From Acidobacteriota bacterium (GTDB lineage Bacteria; Acidobacteriota; Terriglobia; UBA7540): a DNA stretch of 5,738 bases. The position numbers and the translations under genes were made by a program. The stretch spans positions 1 to 5,738 of the forward strand of contig JAJYJL010000620.1 in assembly GCA_021789565.1 (NCBI GenBank), in the 5' to 3' direction. Numbering within the stretch: the stretch's first letter is position 1; the number at the start of each line of letters is the position of its first letter. Below, piece after piece: positions 1 to 5,738 of this stretch. Below the pieces are notes generated by a model. The model ran no database searches. It saw nothing but the letters and a program-made list of their open reading frames with translations, and was not told the DNA's origin.

Positions 1-729
1 GTTCCGCTCAAGCACGTCCTGCCGGTATGGAACTATCTGCAACATCGAGGCCTGCTGGAGCGCTTTATCGCGGGTGCGGAGAACCTCATGGCTCACCCAG
101 GGCTCACCTACTATTACCGCCCTTCCAAAGATGCCAAGTTTCAGACTCTGGGCACCTTCCCCGCCCTCATCGGTGTCTGCAAGTCGGCGTCCGGGCAAGT
201 CGTTACGTTGCACCGTACCTGGATCACCCCGGATGGTCGCAAGGTGGAGCTACCAGACCCAGACCCCAACGCTTCCCAATCCCTTTTCCTTCCCTCCAGA
301 AAGCTCATGACGCCCATGGACGATGTACCTTACCATATCCCGCTCTACGCACCGCACGGAGAGAAGCTGGGCGTTGCGGAGGGCATAGAAAGTGCTGTTG
401 CGGCGGCCATGCTCAATGATGTGCCCGTCCATAGCGCCATCGACTCCGGCAAGCTCATTCATTACGCCCCGCCTGTGGGTGTCCGGCATCTCTATATTTT
501 TGCGGACCCCGATCCAGCAGGCCGGCACGGTGCCGAATGCTTGCGCGACCGTCTGGCTATCGAGCGTCCGCATATGCAGGTGGAGATCCGCTATCCGCCG
601 AAAGTGCCCGGTAAGCCCAATGCGGACTGGAACGACGTACTCCTGCATCACCAGAAGAAGGCTGCAGAGGCGGTGAATGCGGCGTATCCAGGCGAGCCTG
701 CGACGATTATAAAGTTTCGGAAAGTGTGA
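1..729 (+). CDS. Toprim-domain primase (DUF7146-like), 5'-truncated by window edge
   Basis: The frame is open from the first base to a TGA at 727-729, so this is the last 242 codons of a longer gene; the ATG at 88 is most likely internal. The fragment begins with a YLQHRGL segment (residues 12-18), which in this family joins the N-terminal zinc-ribbon region to the Toprim core. A central LHRTW...DG...KLM stretch follows. The Toprim metal-binding signature is intact: Glu127 in VAEGIES, then Asp169 and Asp171 in FADPDPAG, then a DWNDV motif at 219-223. In this family these residues bind the metal ions used for RNA primer synthesis. Related proteins are carried on plasmids, integrative conjugative elements and prophages, either alone or fused to a helicase; no helicase part is present here because the protein ends soon after the Toprim domain. 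The missing upstream part should hold the zinc ribbon. It converges on the large minus-strand gene. Family call is confident; exact role in replication of an element is inferred. Confidence 0.88.
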   Translation, partial: VPLKHVLPVWNYLQHRGLLERFIAGAENLMAHPGLTYYYRPSKDAKFQTLGTFPALIGVCKSASGQVVTLHRTWITPDGRKVELPDPDPNASQSLFLPSRKLMTPMDDVPYHIPLYAPHGEKLGVAEGIESAVAAAMLNDVPVHSAIDSGKLIHYAPPVGVRHLYIFADPDPAGRHGAECLRDRLAIERPHMQVEIRYPPKVPGKPNADWNDVLLHHQKKAAEAVNAAYPGEPATIIKFRKV

Positions 730-735
730 TCCGAA
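716..735. terminator. Short inverted repeat at the end of the primase gene, possible weak terminator
   Basis: TTCGGA (716-721) and TCCGAA (730-735) form a 6-bp stem around an 8-base loop that contains the primase stop codon. There is no run of T after the stem on the plus strand, and only a loosely AT-rich stretch after it on the minus strand. It may act as a weak bidirectional terminator between the two convergent genes, or it may be coincidence. The remaining convergent spacer, 736-774, shows nothing else recognisable. Confidence 0.25.
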
Positions 736-774
736 GTCATGGATAAGCATGGAATATGGCGGGGAAAGGTGGTG

Positions 775-3700
775 TCAATGAGACAACTGGCTTGGCTGCG
801 CTAGGTTGCCCTGAATCAGGATTGTTACAACGCTTATCTGTTTATTTTCTGCGTGCTGAAACGTTATTCCGATGCCCTCCTCCGCAGGGAATGGGGCAGA
901 GCGCTTCGGGCTGTTATCGAGCACGCATAGAATGCCAACTCGCTTTCCGGTGCCAACTATATAGCTAGCAGTTTGACCGGTAAACCTCTCGCAGTCTGTT
1001 AACGACAGGGCATTGCGGGTGTTGGACACGAATTTCAGTTCAATTCGTATGCCACGAAATGATAGATCTGTAATTCCGCCAGCCGCGTGTGGGTGCTCGT
1101 CCAATTCAGATGCGATAGCAGGATGTCGCCGAAGCTCATCACGCACTTCCGCCTGAAACTGACCTTCGTTACACGTATCTCTGAACAGAGCGTCCTGAGG
1201 CGCGCGTCCGGCCAAGCTGCAAAGCGGCGTCAATACCGTAAGCACATTGTCGAGGTCGGCGACCGTAATAAGCGGCTGGACGCGGAGCTCATTGCGAATC
1301 TCAAGAAGCTTGCAATCAATTCCGTGATACCCTGTTACGGGCGATCGAGCAAGATCAATGCCTTCGATACGTAGCGTTCTTTGTCCCACAACGATTACCG
1401 GTTGTTCGGCAGCTAATGGGCTGAACGAAGCGGTATACCTGAACTCAAAGGGTCTGGCCTTTAGGCTCTGTGGTGCGTTAAGTACAGCGCGACCACGCTG
1501 CTGCATCACGAAAGGAGGATTACCAGCCGGGCGCGTAAATTCGAAGACGGGGAAGTCGTAGGTCGATTTGGGCTCAATCGTCAAAGGCAACAGACGCAAC
1601 TGGTTCGCGTTTTCCGGCCATCGCGATACACGTACTTCGATCTCAAGATCGTGTGTTTCTCCTGGCGTCAGAAAATGTGTATCGTCCGCTGGAAGACCAT
1701 CAATGACGAAGCGTAGGAATGCGATAGCTAATTCCTGCGAACCGTCCCTTTCCTCGCCGTCTTCCCCTTCGGGCGAAGGTGCGCGCAAATGAGGGTGGTC
1801 CCTAGCAAAGGCGCCTAGAGGCAAGGGCGTGCAAGCGAGGGTTTGGCAAAGCGATCCGACCTCATCGATCGAGCTTACTGCGTCAATGCCGACACTAGTA
1901 TTAACCAGGCGGGCTACTGGCGCGGCAACGCCATATTCTGTAAGCCAAAGGCGGTACTGCTCCTTGGCGGCGCGCAAAAAACGATCAGAATCCTGGGCGG
2001 CCTCTAGTACGCCAGCACGCCATTCCACAAGCAATGCAACGATTCTCAGTAGTTCGGCGAATGCGGCGTAGATGCTGGCCGTGGATGCTTTGCCGTAAAG
2101 TAGTCCAGTGCGATCAAGATGGCTGGCCACCTGACGTAACTGCTCAGCGTTGCTGGTCCTTGTCTGGATCGCTTGAACCAGCGCTTCAACCGCACTTATC
2201 CGAGTCGGAAAGGCCTGCGAAAGGACTGCGAAAGGACTGGAACGTCGTGTATAGGTTATTTGGTGTTTCTCAATTTGGATTTCTGTTGTTCGCCATTCCG
2301 CTGCCAACTCCGGCAGAATATCCAACTTTCCTAGGGCGATCGCTTCTTCATACATCGCCGCAATCCGATCGAGGTTCGCCGCCAATTTCTGCGCTCGCTT
2401 CTCTGTCGTATCCGGAACCCTTTCGAATATGGCTTGATTGATCCGTGCCGCCTCTTCCCATGCGCCGACTCGAGTAAGTGTCTCGACCAGACTGGGTGGA
2501 AGGGCCCCATCGACATCCGCCGCTGTTGCAATGGCTTCGATGTGCGCTTTGTGTGTCCGAATAGCGTCGTCAGGGAGATCACTTAGGGCCCGCAGGATAT
2601 CGTCCTGTCGATAATGTCTTTCGGAATCCTCAAGAGTTCGGAGCACCAAGGCGGCAAACCCTTCCGCTTCACGAAGGTCGTGTCGAAGCCATGCAATCTT
2701 TTCGGCGACGATATCGGGTTTCAAGCGGTCGATGAGTGCGACGAAGAATCTACCAAGAGTTCCCCGCTTTTGCTCTGCAGTCGCATATTTCCGCAGATAG
2801 AGTTCAATGCACTGTAGCAAGAACCGGTCGTCGGTGTGACCTACGGAATAGACTTCGATACATTCACCGAGCAACCCTTTTGCCCTTAAATCGAGTTCAT
2901 GAGGCAACTCGAAGTGTTCCAAAGCGTCTACAGCTGCACGGTGCACGATTACGTATGGATCACCAAGCAGCGCAGAAAAAGCTTCGTACAGCAGGTCCGG
3001 TACATCATCGCGACCGCGGCGACTTAGTTTGCCAATCGCTTTTGCTGCGGCGGCACGAACCAAAGAAGAGGAACATACCATGGCCGTGTAAATGGCTGGT
3101 AGAACCGCGTTTAGGCCATCGGGTCCATCCATTAGGACAGCCGAGTTCTTGACCAGCACGCTTCGCAATCGGTCCTTACCCTCTGGAATACGGCTGAGGA
3201 AGTCAACGTACTCCGTGGTAGCGTTGTCCCCATTTGCAGCCTTTGCCGCCCCTTTGACCAAGGCGTTCTGTAAATCCACCAGCATTTCGCGGCGGTTCTG
3301 TCGCTCAAGCTTACCGAAGAAACTATTGTCAGTAACAGGGTCCTGGTCGAAGCGTTGAATGCGATCGTCTAAAATGATTGCAGAGCCAAGAAGCGCGGGC
3401 AACTCGGAGCGAGGTAGGAACGAAAGCTCGTCATCGACGTAGGAGAATGTGCCCTGAATATCTCGCAGAACATTCTGGTTTGTCGCTGTAGTCGCGGCGC
3501 GAATCAGTCTCCTAAATGCAACCAGTGCGGCGGTGTTGGACCGTGGTCTTCCCCTCTCGCGCTGGCGACCACCAAGGACAATACCATAGGTCTTGTACAG
3601 CCGCTCTTCGCCTTCGCTAGATGCTCCTGCAATGAATTCTGCAATAAGCACATCGGAATCCTCTGGACTCGCCTCGAACGACAACGCCAGAGCCTCCTGA

Positions 3701-4767
3701 AGCAGATAGATCACTTCATCGTCGCCGCTGTAGCCGGTCTCGCGGTGATCGATGAGTAGATGCGCTCGCGCTAATTTTGCGCAGAAAGAACGGGTATGCC
3801 GACTTGCGATAGTTCTGTCCTCAAAGCTTAGAATTTTGATCGCGCGCGCGCCCGCACTGATAAGATAAGGATCGCGTTGGTCCAACAGCCCGCGAATTGC
3901 GGCTTCGACGGCAACACCGTGAGCGCGGAAGCTGGCTAGCAGAGGTCCGACCTCCTCGACCACCTGGCCGGATCGCCAGTTCTGTTCCGGAGATGCGAGC
4001 CCCACAAGTGCTGGCAGCGCATTTGCCAATAGAGACTCATCGATCAATCCACTGTTCGTATTAATAATGTCAGCGGCGATTTGGATGGAGCGATATTCTC
4101 CGAGGCTGAGCAGAGCGCATCGCGTGAGTCGCACGGGATCATCGCCCAACTCATTGAGGACATGCAGCCCGATTTCGTCGAACCACCCCTCGCGATCCTC
4201 AAGCAGCGAAAAACAATGCTCAATGATGGCTGGCGTGAAAGTCTCGGGGGCAAGGCGAGCTACGCCAAGCAATTGAGCCGCTGCCTCGCCGGGCGTGTCG
4301 CTGTCCAATTCCTCAAGATGATCCACAATTGTCGCAGGCACAACGTTGAGCTGGGATCGAAGAGTTTGGCGTATCAACTGGCGCGCCGCTCGCTCGTTAG
4401 CCGCTCGTTCTTGTTCAACTCGTCTTTCGTCTTCAATGCGTTTACGGTGTGTCTCTCGTTGCTGCAGCAGGCTCGTCAGATTCGGCAGCCGAACCGCTAC
4501 TCGCTGGGTGCAACTGAAGCAATTACGATCATGAAAATCTAACGCAGCGTCTGCGAAATCCCATGTTGCCATGCCACCCGCAGGGGCGTGGTCACAGGCC
4601 ATGTAATGGTGACCGATGGGTAGTCTGGTTTCCATCTCGACCAAGCCGGTGCCTCCGGATTTCTCAACGCGGGCATGCTTGCACCAGTTATGGACGAGCC
4701 CCATCGCTTGCTTGTTCCTTTCGCCGCTAGCAATCGCATGTTGGATTCTGTGGTCGTCAGTTGTCAC
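775..4767 (-). CDS. Large HEAT-like solenoid protein with C-terminal PD-(D/E)xK nuclease domain, putative defence effector
   Basis: A 1330-residue protein, probably cytoplasmic; no signal peptide or membrane segment is evident. GTG at 4765-4767 is chosen because AGGA lies 6 bases upstream and an in-frame stop follows at 4789-4791. Layout: residues 1-95, Cys/His module with C29, C58, C83 and C86; 100-138, highly charged coiled coil; about 140-930, alpha-helical solenoid with HEAT-like units (for example 295-315, 562-582, 600-620) and a TPR-like stretch near 758-812; 998-1010, acidic linker; about 1030-1116, beta-rich, perhaps Ig-like; about 1195-1320, restriction-endonuclease fold. The last part shows E1201 and E1207 in a leading helix, D1234 in GGITD, E1243-L-K1245, and Q1265TASY1269. 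These match the acidic/lysine catalytic set and the QxxxY motif of RecB-like nucleases. No ATPase motif was seen, so energy or sensing may come from a partner. Probably cotranscribed with the minus-strand gene upstream. The nuclease call is fairly firm; the defence role is inferred and the family is not one I can name. Confidence 0.85.
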   Translation of the reverse strand: MTTDDHRIQHAIASGERNKQAMGLVHNWCKHARVEKSGGTGLVEMETRLPIGHHYMACDHAPAGGMATWDFADAALDFHDRNCFSCTQRVAVRLPNLTSLLQQRETHRKRIEDERRVEQERAANERAARQLIRQTLRSQLNVVPATIVDHLEELDSDTPGEAAAQLLGVARLAPETFTPAIIEHCFSLLEDREGWFDEIGLHVLNELGDDPVRLTRCALLSLGEYRSIQIAADIINTNSGLIDESLLANALPALVGLASPEQNWRSGQVVEEVGPLLASFRAHGVAVEAAIRGLLDQRDPYLISAGARAIKILSFEDRTIASRHTRSFCAKLARAHLLIDHRETGYSGDDEVIYLLQEALALSFEASPEDSDVLIAEFIAGASSEGEERLYKTYGIVLGGRQRERGRPRSNTAALVAFRRLIRAATTATNQNVLRDIQGTFSYVDDELSFLPRSELPALLGSAIILDDRIQRFDQDPVTDNSFFGKLERQNRREMLVDLQNALVKGAAKAANGDNATTEYVDFLSRIPEGKDRLRSVLVKNSAVLMDGPDGLNAVLPAIYTAMVCSSSLVRAAAAKAIGKLSRRGRDDVPDLLYEAFSALLGDPYVIVHRAAVDALEHFELPHELDLRAKGLLGECIEVYSVGHTDDRFLLQCIELYLRKYATAEQKRGTLGRFFVALIDRLKPDIVAEKIAWLRHDLREAEGFAALVLRTLEDSERHYRQDDILRALSDLPDDAIRTHKAHIEAIATAADVDGALPPSLVETLTRVGAWEEAARINQAIFERVPDTTEKRAQKLAANLDRIAAMYEEAIALGKLDILPELAAEWRTTEIQIEKHQITYTRRSSPFAVLSQAFPTRISAVEALVQAIQTRTSNAEQLRQVASHLDRTGLLYGKASTASIYAAFAELLRIVALLVEWRAGVLEAAQDSDRFLRAAKEQYRLWLTEYGVAAPVARLVNTSVGIDAVSSIDEVGSLCQTLACTPLPLGAFARDHPHLRAPSPEGEDGEERDGSQELAIAFLRFVIDGLPADDTHFLTPGETHDLEIEVRVSRWPENANQLRLLPLTIEPKSTYDFPVFEFTRPAGNPPFVMQQRGRAVLNAPQSLKARPFEFRYTASFSPLAAEQPVIVVGQRTLRIEGIDLARSPVTGYHGIDCKLLEIRNELRVQPLITVADLDNVLTVLTPLCSLAGRAPQDALFRDTCNEGQFQAEVRDELRRHPAIASELDEHPHAAGGITDLSFRGIRIELKFVSNTRNALSLTDCERFTGQTASYIVGTGKRVGILCVLDNSPKRSAPFPAEEGIGITFQHAENKQISVVTILIQGNLAQPSQLSH
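2216..2237. repeat. 11-bp perfect tandem duplication inside the large gene
   Basis: TGCGAAAGGAC occurs twice head to tail (2216-2226, 2227-2237), followed by another TG. It lies in the codons for about residues 844-851 of the large protein. The unit is not a multiple of three, so the two copies are read in different frames, giving SPFAVLSQAF with no protein repeat. Loss or gain of one unit would shift the frame. Confidence 0.7.
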
Positions 4768-4773
4768 GACAAG

Positions 4774-4778
4774 TCCTG
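4774..4778 (-). promoter_or_regulatory. Ribosome binding site of the large solenoid-nuclease gene
   Basis: On the minus strand CAGGA is followed by a 6-base spacer (CTTGTC) and then GTG at 4767-4765. This site decides the GTG start: the frame has no other start codon between here and the upstream in-frame stop at 4789-4791. Confidence 0.6.
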
Positions 4779-4872
4779 TGTGCCTGCTTTAAGAAATAAT
4801 GAGATTGGGCTAAGCGTACCTCGTTCTGGGGACCTTGCCCATAGTTGAAGTCGTGGTCAGACCAATCCAAGC

Positions 4873-4901
4873 TGTTTAGGGTGACACTTTTTGTCCGTCA
4901 A
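4873..4901 (-). promoter_or_regulatory. Possible sigma70-like promoter with a palindrome between its boxes
   Basis: On the minus strand TTGACG (4901-4896, five of six matches to the -35 consensus) is followed by a 17-base spacer and TAAACA (4878-4873, only three of six matches to the -10 consensus). The spacer carries GACA-AAAAG-TGTC (4895-4883), within a wider TGAC-N11-GTCA arrangement (4900-4882), which could be an operator. If real it would give the large gene its own transcript with a leader of roughly 100 bases. The poor -10 box keeps this tentative. Confidence 0.22.
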
Positions 4902-4941
4902 CATTTGGATGATGAACTCTTAGCCATTTACCCCTTCTTCC

Positions 4942-5706
4942 TTATATTGTTGTCTCCGCCCAGCCGAAGTCTTGGAGCATGAATGCGACGGCGCTTACGG
5001 CCAACTCGGAATCCCTCTGAGACACTGGCCGTGTTCCGTGCTGTGCCGCAGCATTGGCCTTGGCACGACTATGCAGCTGGTTGATGACGTCGGCGATATC
5101 TCCCAAGGTTTGGCAGCCATGGTCGTTAAGCCATCTCACAATTGGGCCTAAGTCCTTCTTGCCGGTCGGATTTGATTCCGGAAACTTCGCGGAAATCATG
5201 TGACAGGCGGCGTTACGGCACGCGTCTATGACCGGCTGTGGGGCCTGAATGGGGGCGGCATCGACGACAGCATCAAGGGCCTGAAGAATGTCCTGTCGGT
5301 TGCCCTCTGGGATAACGCCCTGGTTGATTTCCGGCAACACGCCGAAGTAGGTTTTGGATTTCAGCGTAAGGTAGTAGGCATCTAGCCCCACCTTCTCCGA
5401 GAACACTACAGTCCAGTGGGATTCCGCGTTATTGTTACCAAGAATAACCGTCCAACCATGATTCACTGAACATTCCGCCGTCTTGTAGGACTTGTTTGCT
5501 TGGAATACGTTTGTGGTGTGCAGTCCATTGTTATATGGAAAAAGACTGACAGTGCTCGCGGCCCAGGAACTCATACCATCCTTTTGGTACAACTGGCCCC
5601 GACGTGTCCTCGTTGCCGAGTTGAAGTAGTCTTCCAAGAAAAGCATGTCCATATTGACTGCATTTTGTACAAAGCGTATAGGCAAGAGGACAGGTGGCTG
5701 CACCAT
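4942..5706 (-). CDS. Conserved-looking hypothetical protein, helical C-terminal domain possibly related to abortive-infection (Abi_C-like) domains
   Basis: A 254-residue protein if read from ATG at 5704-5706; function unknown. The reading frame has no stop up to the window edge at 5738, with a TTG at 5713-5715, so the true start may lie further upstream. ATG is favoured because VQPPVLLPIRF looks like a natural N-terminus, though the nearest GAGG is only 3 bases away. The first half (about 1-110) is rich in aromatic and beta-forming residues, with TRTRRGQLY at 32-40 and LTLKSKTYFGVLPEI at 103-117. The second half (about 120-250) is helical: VIDACRNAACHMI (139-151), KKDLGPIVRWL (163-173), then INQLHSRAK and RPVSQRDSELAVSAVAFML. 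The last block loosely resembles the C-terminal domain of AbiJ-type abortive-infection proteins. A canonical HEPN R-x4-6-H motif is absent (Arg to His spacing is eight). No transmembrane segments seen. It ends in TAA at 4942-4944, 174 bp before the large gene on the same strand, so the two are probably functionally linked. Confidence 0.68.
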   Translation of the reverse strand: MVQPPVLLPIRFVQNAVNMDMLFLEDYFNSATRTRRGQLYQKDGMSSWAASTVSLFPYNNGLHTTNVFQANKSYKTAECSVNHGWTVILGNNNAESHWTVVFSEKVGLDAYYLTLKSKTYFGVLPEINQGVIPEGNRQDILQALDAVVDAAPIQAPQPVIDACRNAACHMISAKFPESNPTGKKDLGPIVRWLNDHGCQTLGDIADVINQLHSRAKANAAAQHGTRPVSQRDSELAVSAVAFMLQDFGWAETTI

Positions 5707-5738
5707 GAGCCTCAACCAACTACTGCTACCTTCGAACC

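Larger units (their letters stand above)
4757..4927 (-). pseudogene. Small reading frame with in-frame TGA, overlapping the start of the large gene
   Basis: Fourteen bases after the TAA of the upstream gene there is an ATG (4925-4927) preceded by AAGG with a 5-base spacer, a good ribosome binding site. Nine codons follow (MAKSSSSKC), then TGA at 4898-4900, then 46 further open codons in the same frame, ending in TGA at 4757-4759 inside the large gene. The 11-base overlap with the GTG start is typical of translational coupling. The distal part includes LDWSDHDFNYGQGPQNEV and resembles ordinary soluble protein sequence, with somewhat more than half of its third positions G or C. No in-frame ATG or GTG follows the TGA; only a TTG without a clear ribosome binding site. 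Possible readings: a 55-codon gene broken by a nonsense mutation, a 9-codon leader, leaky readthrough (TGA followed by C is a weak stop), or chance. A run of 46 open codons is not rare by itself, so confidence is low. No homologue is recognised. Confidence 0.35.

Noticed and set aside
27..419. 130-codon plus-strand frame overlapping the primase in another phase
   Set aside because: Rich in Arg, Pro, Gly and Cys with no motifs, and in conflict with the well-supported primase frame.
250..750. 166-codon minus-strand frame opposite the primase
   Set aside because: It is antisense to a frame with clear Toprim motifs and its own translation shows no recognisable domain; a shadow frame.
2736..3152. 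138-codon plus-strand frame opposite the HEAT-like region
   Set aside because: Arg/His/Leu-rich, no motif, fully inside the convincing minus-strand gene.
3841..3850. (CG)5 dinucleotide run
   Set aside because: Ten bases encoding an ordinary stretch around Ala-Arg-Ala in the large protein; too short to suggest function or phase variation.
4081..4542. 153-codon plus-strand frame opposite the N-terminal part of the large gene
   Set aside because: Antisense to the coiled-coil and solenoid coding region; low-complexity Ser/Arg/Leu composition typical of a shadow frame.
4860..4900. Selenocysteine insertion at the in-frame TGA of the small frame
   Set aside because: The only hairpin after the TGA is a 4-bp stem too close to it, without the loop expected of a bacterial SECIS element, and no selenoprotein family is recognised.
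4873..4910. Remnant end of an insertion sequence suggested by the TGTTGACGGACA start and TGAC...GTCA palindrome
   Set aside because: No matching inverted end, no target duplication and no transposase fragment in the window, so a solo terminus cannot be supported.
4942..5200. HEPN ribonuclease active site in the C-terminal half of the upstream gene
   Set aside because: The Arg-to-His spacing in SRAKANAAAQH is eight residues, outside the R-x4-6-H pattern, so a catalytic HEPN call is not justified.

Overview
The window looks like an accessory segment of a mesophilic proteobacterial chromosome or plasmid. Base composition is moderate, by eye a little above half GC. The plus-strand gene at the left edge is a Toprim primase of the kind carried by plasmids, integrative conjugative elements and prophages. 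No species can be named from the sequence alone. There are no RNA genes, CRISPR arrays, transposases or integrases in the window.

Layout: (1) Positions 1-729, plus strand, hold the 3' end of a Toprim/DUF7146-type primase gene whose start lies outside the window. (2) Positions 730-774 are a 45-bp convergent spacer; a small inverted repeat overlaps the primase stop codon. (3) Positions 775-4767, minus strand, hold one very large gene of 1330 codons. Its product has a Cys/His-containing N-terminus, a charged coiled coil, a long alpha-solenoid (HEAT/TPR-like) body, an acidic linker, a beta-rich domain and a C-terminal PD-(D/E)xK nuclease domain with D1234, E1243-x-K1245 and QxxxY. (4) Positions 4768-4941 are a 174-bp gap holding an unusual small reading frame. 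It has a good ribosome binding site, an in-frame TGA after 9 codons, and an open continuation that overlaps the start of the large gene by 11 bases. A possible promoter/operator lies in the same stretch. (5) Positions 4942 to about 5706, minus strand, hold a 254-codon gene of unknown function with a beta-rich N-terminal half and a helical C-terminal half that vaguely recalls the C-terminal domain of abortive-infection proteins. Its frame stays open to the window edge.

The minus-strand genes are probably one transcription unit: unknown protein, then the small frame, then the large solenoid-nuclease. A large repeat protein carrying a terminal nuclease, beside an element-type primase, fits an anti-phage or anti-plasmid defence module in a mobile-element cargo region: the solenoid would sense something and the nuclease would cut nucleic acid. 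That role is inferred from architecture and location. I do not recognise the pair as a named system.
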